Position numbers and translations under genes: made by a program. Under the pieces are notes generated by a model. It did no database searches, was not told the DNA's origin, and saw nothing but the letters and a program-made list of their open reading frames with translations. Below, piece by piece: positions 22,095-31,801 of a DNA stretch of 64,000 nucleotides. The first letter of the stretch is position 1, and every line of letters begins with the position of its first letter. The stretch lies in assembly GCA_951799405.1 (NCBI GenBank), contig OX637339.1, positions 4,092,001 through 4,156,000 on the forward strand, given 5' to 3'. The DNA is from Agapetus fuscipes. Lineage: Eukaryota > Arthropoda > Insecta > Trichoptera > Glossosomatidae.

Positions 22095-22690
22095 TATTGT
22101 CTGTGATTTTTTTAACGAGATATCTCGTATGTGATTCGGTTAACGAGATATCTCGCCTGTGACTTGGTTCATTATATACCTCAGTGATTTATAATAACGA
22201 TACATTTTGTCTGTGATTTAGTGTAACGAGATATCTTGTCTCCTTTTATGCAACGAGATGTCTCGTCTTTTTTTATGCAACGAGGTATCTCGTCTGTGAT
22301 TTTTTAATGAGATATCTTGCCTGTGATTCGGTTAGCAAGATATCTCGTCTGTTATTCATTATAACGAAAAATTGCGTCTGTGGTTTGGTTAACGAGATAT
22401 CTTGATTTTTTTATGCAAGGAGGTATCTCATCTCTGATTTTGATCTCGCCTGTGATTATGCAACGAAGTATCTCGTATCTGATTGTGTTTGAACGAGAAA
22501 CCTCGTCGTTCATTTGTTCAGCGAGATATGTTGTCTATGATTCTGTTTAACGAGACATCTCGTCTATGATTTTGTTTAACGAAATATCTCTCTGTTATTT
22601 TGTTTAACAAATATTTCTTCTGTGATTCTGTTTAATAAGACATCATCTCGTCTATGATTTTGCTTAACGAGATATCTTGTCTAGCAGTCA
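22095..22690. repeat. Degenerate minisatellite with a palindromic core
   Basis: About twenty units of roughly 28-30 bp, built on TAACGAGATATCTCG followed by TCTGTGATTTGGT-like spacer. The 12-bp core CGAGATATCTCG is a perfect palindrome. Spacer and core both vary (for example CAACGAGGTATCTCG, TTTAACGAGACATCTCG). It is sharply bounded near 22690. Confidence 0.85.
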
Positions 22691-23225
22691 CAGCGTTACA
22701 TTAAGATCAGGTATAAACACGGCCGCTCAATTGACTGTAATATCTCGACATGACGGGCTTTCCGCTACAATAAACTGCAAACATAATTGTTTATTGAATC
22801 AGTGTAAACTTCGCCTTAATTTAGAATCAAGACAAATTTAAAGCAACAGCAGCAAGATAAAATATACAGAAACATTTGATCCATAGTTTTCTTCTGTGTA
22901 AAATTTGTTTGGGCAGAAAATTATCTGATGATTAACTTAAATTTTGCTAGAAAAATATTTGACTAGTAAAACGCAAGTTCTAGCGTTTAAAACATACATT
23001 TCTTCGAGTGAAACGTAATTTTAAAAAAGTAATTTTTGTTGTTTTAATGTTTTTTTTTTCGTTAATACCTATGGTAACTTTTGCATTGAAGTTCATTTAC
23101 GTGAGGGAAACTATTGCATGGATATTAGAGGCATTTGCTATGTGATCTTTCAAATTAAAAGAAAAAATGCTGATTCACTGATTTGAGAGTTTCTGAATAA
23201 AACATTTTATTGGGAGTAACTTCTC
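22691..23225. other. Unassigned AT-rich sequence
   Basis: No feature recognised. Confidence 0.35.
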
Positions 23226-23345
23226 ATATAGTTAGTGTACCATTTGTAAGGAGATACTCATGAAAAACTTCTAAACTACAGGATGAACTACAGGAAACTT
23301 TTTTAGTGTTTTCTCGTAGAAAATAGGAAAACACTTTATTTTTTT
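23226..23345 (-). repeat. Repeat E fragment
   Basis: GGAGATACTCATGAAAAAC, TAAACTACAGGA and TTTTCTCGTAGAAAATAGG are the reverse of the copy at 58495-58640. Confidence 0.55.
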
Positions 23346-23408
23346 ATTCATTTCAAATTTGTCTTGAATATGTTGGAAGTAGGAAAGATTCTTTGTAAAG
23401 CCTGGTAT

Positions 23409-23544
23409 TTTCTACGTTTGCTGTAACTGTAACTCTATCGCCATCCCGCTAGGGGTGGCCAGAGCCTCTGCAGAGTTGCCTCCATTTCTTCCTATCCTTA
23501 AATACCTCTTTCAATTCATTCATATCCATCACCTTTTTCATGTA
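23409..23544 (-). mobile_element. LINE L1 3' end, part 1 of a copy split by Helitrons
   Basis: Tail CTGTAACTGTAACTC, then CCAGAGCCTCTGCAGAG, to CACCTTTTTCATGTA. The L1 sequence resumes at 27487 (TTTTC..., GTATATCCCATTCTTT), exactly as in the uninterrupted L1 at 42241-42400. Confidence 0.85.
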
Positions 23545-23605
23545 TCTATATATATAATGCCCTACGCCGTCGTCATTCGCTTACAATTTCAATTTTCAAA
23601 TAACC

Positions 23606-23695
23606 AAAACGACCGACCGGGATTCGAACCAGGGACCTGAGCGCGGACACGCCTCAAGGCATAGCGTCTTGACCACCTAGGCCACGTCGCTTCCT
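23606..23695 (-). repeat. tRNA-like module T1
   Basis: In sense orientation GACGTGGCCTAGGTGGTCAA (box A-like) and CTGGTTCGAATCCCGG (box B), with an extended variable region as in Ser/Leu tRNAs. Arms outside the T arm do not pair cleanly, so it is not called as a tRNA gene. Confidence 0.5.
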
Positions 23696-23945
23696 TGGAA
23701 GTGGGAGAAGTTTTTGTTTATATAGGCTACAAATTTAAGCATGGATTTGAACCTAATATTTTTATAATATAGGGGCGCTATCCTATTTGCAAGCAAAAAT
23801 TTATTGAAGATAAAAAAATACATTGTACCATTATTTTGTAAAACAATACTTACAATAATCTTTAAAAAAAACAATTAAAAATCAAAATAAAGTAAGTAAC
23901 GGCATACCAACTTTTACAACTGAAAAAATAAAAAGCAAAGCACCC

Positions 23946-24038
23946 GATCAGATCGGGATTCGAACCTACGTCTTTCAAAATCTAAACGGACGAAAAAAGA
24001 TGCGCCTACGCGCGTGAGCTACAGTGAGACATGACGTC
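23946..24038 (-). repeat. tRNA-like module T2
   Basis: GTAGCTCACGCGCGTAGGCG and GTAGGTTCGAATCCCGATC in sense orientation. Flanks match those of T3 (CATACCAACTTTTACAACTG upstream, AACATAGAGGCGCTATCC downstream). Confidence 0.5.
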
Positions 24039-24181
24039 AGTGACAAGTTAACAACATATAAGCAACTGCGAAAAGTTACCATGTACCATTTTTGTAACAT
24101 AGAGGCGCTATCCTATTTTTAAGCAAATATTTATTAAATAAATGAAAAATATGAAAAATCTAAATACAAACCAAAAATTCA

Positions 24182-24395
24182 ATATGTATCATTTGAGATT
24201 CATATTAAATGCATTCCCACACGCAGACATGCATAATTTCGCGCTCACACATGCCGCATGTGAACCTACAATTTAAAAACCCAAATGTCAAATGGACATA
24301 CCTACACTTTGCAACTCTTGCCGTCCTTCTCTAAAACAGGGCTGACATTGGCAAAGTGAACCATTTTTTACAGCATGGGTGATCAGCCGCATACC
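24182..24395 (-). repeat. Family A repeat inside Helitron 1
   Basis: CATTTGAGATTCATATTAAA to GGTGATCAGCCGCATACC. It lies between modules T2 and T3. Confidence 0.8.
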
Positions 24396-24436
24396 AACTT
24401 TTACAACTGAAAAAATAAAAAAGCAAAGCACCCAAA

Positions 24437-24520
24437 AAAGCGGGATTCGAACCTGCGTCTTCCAAAATCTGAACGGCACAGCAACCGAACGCCCAGCGCG
24501 TTGAGCTATCGGGACACATG
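24437..24520 (-). repeat. tRNA-like module T3
   Basis: GATAGCTCAACGCGCTGGGC and GCAGGTTCGAATCCCGC in sense orientation. Sister of T2 in a duplicated segment of about 490 bp. Confidence 0.55.
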
Positions 24521-24721
24521 AAAACGGGAAGAAATTAACAACCTATATAAAGTACTGGGAAAAGTTACTTAGTTTTCATAACATAGAGGCGCTATCCTAT
24601 TTTGAAGCAAATATTTATTAATTCAAAAATAGAACACAAGATATAATGAATTAAACTAACAATTATTCTGTAAAACAATATCTTAAAAAAAAACTATGAA
24701 AAATCAAAAATTCAAAAACCA

Positions 24722-24905
24722 AATCTAATCTATTCTAAGTTGCAAAGATATGTTACATTGGGGATTCACATGGATTCACATTAAACCTATGCACTCTCAC
24801 AAGCAGACACGCTTGCACATGCCACATGTCTAAATCTAAGTTACAAAGATATTATGTATCATTTAAGATTCATATTAAATGCATTCCCACAAGCAGACAT
24901 GCATT
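24722..24905 (-). repeat. Two family A tail fragments in Helitron 1
   Basis: Both begin with TCTAAGTT(G/A)CAAAGATAT words and stop within the first half of the repeat. Confidence 0.65.
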
Positions 24906-24949
24906 ATTCTTTTATCTCTTCCATATTCATCATATTTTTCTTACATACT

Positions 24950-25330
24950 CTTCTCTTCAAACATAGTCCATTTCAATAATATGGACTTTTCTAATTTCAC
25001 TTTCATTCAACGTCCAGGCTTCACGTCGTTACATCAAGGTGGGTGTAAATATCGTACCGTGTACCGTCAAATTTCATTCTGGCAATATTTGACTTTTTAC
25101 GGGGCGAGATTTCCCCGGTTCGTGAGTGACCATAGTAATGAGCTGTTACTGTATCCTGCCGCCGTTCCACTAGGGGTGGCCGGTACCTCCGCAGATGCGT
25201 CTCCACTTTTCTCGGTCCTTGCATACCTTTTTCATCTCTTCAACATTCATCACTTTCTTCATACATACTGTTCTCTTATTCGCACTCTGAAGGTTCCATT
25301 CTTTTGAAATCTCACTTATTTGGTCAAATG
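24950..25330 (-). mobile_element. LINE L1 pieces in Helitron 1
   Basis: 25140-25330 is the 3' end (TGTATCCTGCCGCCG, CCACTAGGGGTGGCCGG). 24950-25045 is an upstream L1 stretch (ATGGACTTTTCTAATTTCAC, CGTCCAGGCTTCAC). Confidence 0.65.
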
Positions 25331-25597
25331 AAAATAAATTAGATGATAGGGATGTGCAAAAGTTTCTTTTAAATGGTAGTATTCGCAAATTTTACAAACA
25401 AGTATATTATTTTTTTATCCATTTCTAATAATTATACGAATTTTAACGCGGAGAAGTCATGCTGCAAAGTTCCCGTTGCCTAAATTTTAAGGGGTTGGGC
25501 TGCGTAGCAGCCAGGGGCGGAGCCCCTAGTCCTTTATTATAATGTCCTACTTGGTCGTCAATCGCTTCGACTTTCAAATTTTAAACATTCAAAATGT

Positions 25598-25692
25598 CTC
25601 GCCGCGAGAATCGAACCCGCATCTCCCGGGCGGAGTCGCCGAGCGACCCGGTGCGTTAGCCGATTACGCTAAACCGGCTGCTCGGCAGTGTG
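25598..25692 (-). repeat. tRNA-like module T4
   Basis: GCCGGTTTAGCGTAATCGGC (box A region) and GCGGGTTCGATTCTCGCGGC (T arm) in sense orientation. The T arm pairs well. Confidence 0.55.
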
Positions 25693-25979
25693 TGAAAATA
25701 AAATCTATTTAAACAATACAAACCTCATATTTTATGTATAGAAACTGTAATTATATAGAGGCGCTATCCTATTTTTAAACAAATATTTTGTACATACAAA
25801 ACTATGTACATAAATTAGAACATAGAGGCGCTAAAAATTAACTCAATTCATAACAAATATAATTTTTGACAAAAAAAAACTGATGAACATTATGTAGTTC
25901 GCGAAAATAACAGTAAACGATAATAAATATGCCTGGAAAAACGTTCTGAATATGTACAACAATTTTCTCACTACCCCGC

Positions 25980-26050
25980 AAGGGCGTCGTGGGCTAGCGG
26001 TAACGTCCGCGTCTGTGATGCAGAAGGACCCGGGTTCGGGCCTGGAGATG
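25980..26050 (+). repeat. tRNA-like module T5
   Basis: GGGCGTCGTGGGCTAGCGGT, GCGTCTGTGATGCAG and CCCGGGTTCGGGCC. The only module on the + strand, followed by a T-rich run. Confidence 0.5.
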
Positions 26051-26299
26051 AAATGATTGTTTTTGTTTTTTTTTGTTTTTGTTTTTTTTTCTTTGTCCCT
26101 TTTTTTTAATAAATTTGAAAGGAATGCAATTCATCGATCTATTTTGCGTTCTTTAATAAATAACCAGTTTTTAGAAATACAGATCATGGCAGAAGAAGAT
26201 TTTGCATATAATTTTTTAACAAAATTGTCAGTAATTATTTTTTCTCATCAAATATTTTCAAATACGTACAAGCTTTTTGAGAGATATACTACCTAATAC

Positions 26300-27010
26300 C
26301 TATATAATCTATTATCTATGTTGCACAATACATTACATTTGACATTCATATCAAATGCATTCCCACAAGTAGACAGGTATAAGTTCGCGTTTACACATAC
26401 CCCATGATGACTTAGAACATAATAACCTTATATCAAATTAACATTCGCCCTGCAACTCTTGCCGAACTTCCCTCAAAAATAGGTGAAATTTGCAAAGTGA
26501 ACCATTTTTTACAGTATGGGTGGTCAGCCGCATACTAACCTATAAGTCAAGGAAATTATTTAGTTTAGGTCTATATAATTTGAGTTGCAAAGATATATTA
26601 AATTGAGATTCATATTAAATGCATTCCCACAAGCAGACCCGTTCCTATAAGTTCACGCCTGCAAATGCTAGATGTGGACTAACAACATAGAAACCCAATC
26701 TTTAATGAACATAAGACCTGCAACTCTTGGCGACCTTCCCTGACACAGGGGTGAAATTCGCAAAGTGAATCATTGTTTACAGGGTGGTCAGCCTCATGCC
26801 AACATATGATTCAACGAAAGTTGCAAAGGTATTGTACATTTAAGATTCATATTACATGCAGTCCTACAAGCAAGCACGATCGTGTTTACACTTACTGCAT
26901 GTGCACAAAAAACAAACCTCACACGAACCGCCCTACGCCCTTCCCGGAAGCCAGGGTGGCATTGGCAAAAGTGAACTAGGTGTATACAGCATGGGGTTCA
27001 GTTTCATACC
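26300..27010 (-). repeat. Three consecutive family A copies in Helitron 2
   Basis: 26300-26555, 26572-26800 and 26815-27010, all with tails on the left. The first ends at TATAAGTCAAGGA. Confidence 0.75.
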
Positions 27011-27486
27011 AATCTATCAGATTTCCGATATATTTTTAATGGCATTCATATATCGATGTGCCTTCCTATATCGAATCGATATTTTCTAACAGTGTCGATT
27101 AACTTATTCTGATAAAATCTATAACCATTTACGGTGCATGATAATCCCGATGAATAACAGATCATAGGGTGGGCAAATGAGAATATAGAAATATTGATAT
27201 TAAATCAAGATTTGCATACACTATTGATGTATCTATAACAGTATGTACAACCGTTTACAATGCGGGATAATCCCTGTGTCTTTTAATTTTTGAATGGTAA
27301 GCTTCCGTAAATTTTATTTTATCAAAGCCTACAAAATTTAAATTTTCTTTTACAAAAACTGCATGTTTTTATTTTACATGTTTTTTTAATATTACGAATT
27401 TTAACGTGAGTAAACTATGCGCAATATACACATTCTCCAAATGTTAAGGGGTTGGGCTGCGTAGCAGCCAGGGGCGTAGCCCCTAG

Positions 27487-27545
27487 TTTTCTTATATTAC
27501 GCTCGTTTCGTATATCCCATTCTTTAACAAAATTTCTGATATGAC
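27487..27545 (-). mobile_element. LINE L1, part 2 of the split copy
   Basis: TTTTCTTATATTACGCTCG then TTTCGTATATCCCATTCTTT continues the L1 sequence that stopped at 23544. Confidence 0.85.
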
Positions 27546-27960
27546 TTTAACCTGAAAAAAAAACTACCCACACGATTGACATAAGTGCGTTCTAATAAAT
27601 CAGTATAAAGTCCCTGTACTAAAGTTGAAAATACAGGACCTAACCCAAGTAACCATTTAGGTTTTAAAAAGGTTACAAAATGGTCCCACAACCTTTGTAT
27701 GGAAATCGGCACGTAAGTCTTAGAAGTCTCAATAACGTTATATTTACCTTATACTAACCTCGTGAGTGCTAAAAGGGCCCCAGTTTTAGAACCTTGCGAA
27801 GAGCTACACCAAAACCTATAGCTCAAATACAGAACCGCTCTACGAGCTACGGCAGAACCCAAATATAACTTCGGCAACCTTAATTTTACCTCAATATAAC
27901 CTAGCAAGACAGCGTTTACGTTCTAAATAAGTCTTGGATGTAACTCGTATACAACTTACA
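27546..27960. repeat. Degenerate word array (AACCT / AGCTC / AACGTT words)
   Basis: Many loosely repeated words (AACCTAA, AAGTCTTAGAAG, GAGCTAC, AACGTTAT) without a fixed period. Related sequence lies at 28530-28720 (reverse) and 30540-31105. Confidence 0.45.
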
Positions 27961-27961
27961 A

Positions 27962-28011
27962 CTCGGGTTCTCTCGCTCTCGCTCGGGTGAGCGAGAGCGA
28001 GAGGACCCGAG
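27962..28011. other. Hairpin 1: 23-bp near-perfect stem, GGGT loop
   Basis: CTCGGGTTCTCTCG...CTCGCTC, loop GGGT, GAGCGAG...GGACCCGAG, with one G-T type mismatch. Confidence 0.9.
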
Positions 28012-28053
28012 AAACATCTCGCTCTCGCTCGGGTGAGCGAGAACGAGATGTTT
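28012..28053. other. Hairpin 2: 19-bp near-perfect stem, same GGGT loop
   Basis: AAACATCTCGCTCTCGCTC, loop GGGT, GAGCGAGAACGAGATGTTT, one mismatch. It abuts hairpin 1 and shares its apex. Confidence 0.9.
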
Positions 28054-29220
28054 CTGTGGAAGATTTTTTACACAGCCGTGAATTGAAATACATATTATAA
28101 TGGCGCGTGCGCGCCATATTCCGACTTACCAAGTTTCAAAATGGATAGATAAGTATGAGTTGTTTTCAAACAAAATATTAAATGGCTTTAAGAAAGCAGG
28201 GGAAATGTAAAACATACTGCGAATGGCACTTTATCGTGATACTTTAGGATAATAGTTCTGTATACGAGACGGGCCTTTCGTAACTTAAAAAATTTAATAT
28301 TTTAATTTTAATAAATTTTTTCAATTAAGTGTTTGGTGGTAAGTTGCATTATAAATTAAACTTATATTCATACAAAAAGGCATGTATTTTAAATCGCATA
28401 GGATACCATATTTAATTTTGGATAATTAAATAAAAATATTTCTGTTGATTAAGATAGTTAGTTTTTTTTCATTGAAAAAATATGGCTGCCGTAAAGAAAT
28501 TACCAGTAAGCTGTAAAATATACCTTTTTTGCCAAAAAAAGAGCTAAAGGTTATCTCGCGGAGCTACTAACAACCACAAGGCTATTTTCGCAGCTTTAAG
28601 CTTATTGCGAGGAGCTCTTAAAGATTTGTCAGTAGCGACAATAACTGCGAAGAAACATTAGTTACCTTAAGTTTTGTTGCTGACAGGACGTGTTGTTCAT
28701 CGAAAGAGTGCTAAAAAAACAGCTACAGGGTCCTCTGAAAGTAAGCTCATTTTTTCAATCCCTTGAAAGTCAAATGTTATAAAAACACTTTGGATTACGT
28801 TTAACGTCAAGTTTGTCTTTTTAACTCGCAGGTATTTTATTTTAAAGTTTTAAAAAATATACATTATTGTATTGTATAAAATTTCCTTTAAAATAGTGTT
28901 TGTGTTTACTGTTGTTATTATTACTTTTTCTTTATTTTCCGTATTTACTCAAAAACTATTGACATTATAAAAAAAATGTTAAGTACGGAACCTAAACAAT
29001 GTATAGTTCTGTAATTAAAAGCAAAAACAAAATTCCAAAATACAGCACACACGAAAAAAGCCAAAAATGTAAAAAAAACGAGTTTTTTTAAATATTTTTT
29101 TGTGATGGCAATTCTTCAGTTATATATTTTGTTCAAGCTTTATAATTAAGATGCTTGATTTTTTTCATTACTGTAACTATTTAGCTAAGACCAAGTATAA
29201 TATAATATATAATATATAAA
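28054..29220. other. Mostly unassigned; reverse word-array segment at 28530-28720
   Basis: ATGGCGCG-TG-CGCGCCAT palindrome at about 28110. 28530-28720 in reverse contains AGATAACCTTTAGCTCT, also found at about 30773. No coding signal. Confidence 0.4.
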
Positions 29221-29512
29221 GGGGCCGTCCATAAATTACGTCATCGATTTTGGCCGATTTTCGACCCCCCCCCCCCCTTACAATCATCCTATAGTCATTA
29301 TCTAATGACCCCCCCCCCCTCTTGCTGTAATAATGGATGAGCTTAATAATTAATAATATTATATAACTTACATAATATTTTGTATATTTTGTAGAAATTG
29401 GTATTTACAAGAACAACGTCACTTTTGGTACTCGTACATCATTTGCCATCATCTGCAGACCAGACTCCCCCCCCCCCCCTTAATGCGAATGACGTTATAT
29501 ATGGACAGCCCC
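29221..29512. mobile_element. MITE with GGGGC(C/T)GTCCAT ends, second copy
   Basis: Inverted relative to 3284-3571 and closely similar along its whole length, including the C homopolymer runs. Confidence 0.85.
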
Positions 29513-29541
29513 ATATATATAATATATATAAGACTAAGTAC

Positions 29542-29830
29542 AACAAAACCAAGTGTAAATATTATATGCTGAATCTTTTCGGGGGTAGTCGGCTACTTCC
29601 GGTAGCGGTCAGGGGTCTTCGGCACCACCGGCGATACAGCTTTCACTACATACCAGGCTACCGAGAACGCCCGAACCACTCCGGAGCGGCTCCAGACGGA
29701 GTGGACCGACAACGCCGGACGGTCCTGCAAGAAATCTATGGCGGAGATTGCCGAAGACCCCCGACCGCTACCGGAAGTAGCCGACTACCCCCGAAAAGAT
29801 TCAGCACATAATATTTACACTTAGTTTTAT
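29542..29830. mobile_element. GC-rich foldback element with arms of about 83 bp
   Basis: Arms 29542-29624 and 29749-29830 pair with few mismatches (TGCTGAATCTTTTCGGGGGT, GGCTACTTCCGGTAGCGGTC and their complements). The interior and arms are much richer in G+C than the surroundings. Confidence 0.85.
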
Positions 29831-29861
29831 TATAACGTTATAACTCTAAAGGTCCGAAGAT

Positions 29862-29892
29862 GGCTTCCCTTGCGAGGCCGAAAATTCACCTA
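29862..29892 (+). other. Hammerhead-like motif
   Basis: CCGAAGA, T, GGCTTC / GAGGCC stem (one wobble), GAAAA. Confidence 0.4.
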
Positions 29893-29909
29893 TTAAATAA
29901 TAAAAATCA

Positions 29910-30055
29910 AACGATGTTTCCAAAAAACAAAATCATATTCCACGTCGTGAAAAAAATTATCTAAATATATACATATATGTTTAGATAAAAAATTTCACGA
30001 CATGGAATATGATTTATTTCTTTATTTTAACGATGTTTCCAAAAAACAAAAAAAT
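29910..30055. repeat. Palindromic element flanked by a 20-bp direct repeat
   Basis: ACGATGTTTCCAAAAAACAA at 29911 and again at about 30030 flank a hairpin at 29932-30013 with 34-bp arms (ATCATATTCCACGTCGTGAA and its complement). Confidence 0.75.
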
Positions 30056-30082
30056 AAATCATATACATATATATATCTAAAA

Positions 30083-30331
30083 ATCTAAATCTTAATCTTA
30101 GCTGCAAAGATATGTATCATTTGAGATTCATATTAAATGTATTCCCACAAGCAGACACGCATAATTTCGCGCTTACACATGCCGCATGTGGACCTACAAT
30201 AAAAAAAAACTCAAATGAACATAATCTCTGCAACTCTTGCTGACCTTCCCTGAAACAGGGGTGAAATTGGCAAAGTGAACCATTTTTTACAGTATGGGTG
30301 GTCAGCCGCATACCAACCTATCAGTCAAGGA
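30083..30331 (-). repeat. Family A repeat
   Basis: Complete copy with tail at left and CCTATCAGTCAAGGA at right. Confidence 0.85.
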
Positions 30332-31111
30332 AAATAAATAATTAATAATAATAGAAATATATAATTAATAATAATACAATAAATGAATAATAATTGTAAT
30401 ATTTAAGATGCTTTGTAGTCTTTACCATTCACCGAACTACCTACCATAAAAAATAATAAAAACTTACCGGTGTATTGATAATTCGTAAAAAAAAATTACG
30501 GACTTTACGTTTAAAATTTCCATTGAATTTCTTTGATATCACCCTGTGTCGGTTCATCTTACTAGGCAACGTATTGCTTTGAAATTCCGTAGACAACAAC
30601 AGCTGTTGAGAATGCCTTTTAAAGCATTATAATATTATACTTGTAGCTCCTGAAGACAACCTATTGGTTTAGGTTCTTACCACGCAGTCCTAATTTGTTT
30701 GCCTAGACAAGTCTTATACAACCTAAAGCAATTTCAACATTCTTTTACTTTATGGTTCTAACAATATTAAAAAGATAACCTTTAGCTCTCACTTTAGCAA
30801 ATGCCAACCTCTCTAGAACGTAATCAGGAATATTAGGCAACCTTAAGATCATCGGACTATAAGCTCTTGAAACTTAAGTCACAATAACGTTAATTTAACC
30901 TCTTGTCAGCAACTTCTACGTTGAAATAATAACCAGTTGGTTTTTGGACGTATAAGTTATCCTCAAGCCATTTATATGACCAAATAGCAAAGCATTAACC
31001 TTTTTATGAGCCTTATAAGACCTAAAGACAATTTTCACAACTTAGGACGACTAAAGTGGTTACTTGGGAAGTCTAGCCATCCCTTACCGAAATAGCATCA
31101 AAACTACAATC
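30332..31111. repeat. AT-rich spacer then degenerate word array (30540-31105)
   Basis: Same vocabulary as 27546-27960: CAAGTCTTATACAACCTAA, AGATAACCTTTAGCTCTC, CCAACCTCTCTAGAACG, AACGTTAATTTAACC. Confidence 0.45.
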
Positions 31112-31534
31112 AGTAAAGTCAGGCCTGGATTAAGGGCGGCTTGAGCCGTGCGACCGAACCAGGGCCCCCGCGTCCTAGGGGCCCCTGAGTCGTTTTAGAA
31201 AATTATGCTTCAAAGATTTTTTCGGCGTACCTTTGTTCGGGGACCCAAGTTTTTAAGGCATTCATGACTAAGGGAGCCTCTCAAGAGATTAGTTAAAGAA
31301 GATATTTACTTTTAATATTTTCTAGGGTCCAAATCAAAAGGGGTTTCCTAGACTAAAGCTGCCCATTTGGCAACATGTATGTAATTGTACACATAGAAAA
31401 ATATTTCAACGTATTTTTTTTACAAAAAATGACGGAAGTTTCCTCCAATAAGGATGATAGACCTCCCGAACACGTTTTCCAAAAATAAACTTAAAAGACC
31501 GTTCGTAATCGTTTTGGTTTGCAATAAGTGTCAG

Positions 31535-31790
31535 TGTTATGGCCGAGGGTGTCAAGTGGCCAATCTTTCTATTGTATTTGGAATAAAATAACGCTGGTTC
31601 GATTCCCACTTGGGTCCATTGACCATAACTTTAACCCTGATCCAACATATGTCACTGGGTAATTATTACTTAATAATTCATTAAAATATGAAATAATGAA
31701 TTATTGATTAATGATATTCAAACCTGTCTCTGGCCAGGCAGGTAAATTGCATTCCTCTTCACAAATCTATTTTTTTTTAGTAAAAAAACC
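31535..31790 (+). repeat. SINE D (reference copy)
   Basis: tRNA-like start (TATGGCCGAGGGTGTCAAG, GCTGGTTCGATTCCCACTTG), then CCCTGATCCAACATATGTCA, and a 3' part CTGGCCAGGCAGGTAAATTG, CTCTTCACAAATCTATTTTT. Confidence 0.65.
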
Positions 31791-31801
31791 AACACTTATA
31801 T

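Larger units (their letters stand above)
23545..25529 (+). mobile_element. Helitron-like element 1
   Basis: Starts A|TCTATATATATAATGCCC and ends with two hairpins, GGCTGC-GTA-GCAGCC and GGGGC-GGA-GCCCC, then CTAG|T. That is the Helitron signature (5' TC, 3' hairpin plus CTRR, insertion between A and T). It is followed directly by element 2, and both interrupt one L1 copy. There is no Rep/helicase ORF, so it is non-autonomous. It carries three tRNA-like modules, three AGAGGCGCTATCCTATTTT-like modules, family A pieces and L1 pieces. Confidence 0.8.
25530..27486 (+). mobile_element. Helitron-like element 2, head-to-tail with element 1
   Basis: Starts TCCTTTATTATAATGTCCTA immediately after the CTAG of element 1 and ends with GGCTGC-GTA-GCAGCC and GGGGC-GTA-GCCCC, then CTAG|TTTT. 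Both ends are homologous to those of element 1. The cargo differs: tRNA-like T4 and T5, two AGAGGCGCTA modules and three family A copies. No coding capacity. Confidence 0.8.

Noticed and set aside
24879..25307. 142-codon open frame on the + strand
   Set aside because: It runs antisense through L1 and family A fragments in Helitron 1; no conserved domain.
23606..26050. Functional tRNA genes
   Set aside because: The modules have A/B-box-like sequence, but acceptor and anticodon stems do not form convincing cloverleaves by eye, and they sit inside transposons.
29398..29811. 137-codon frame on the + strand with Arg/Pro-rich end
   Set aside because: It crosses a MITE boundary and both arms of the GC-rich foldback; the composition comes from the inverted repeat.
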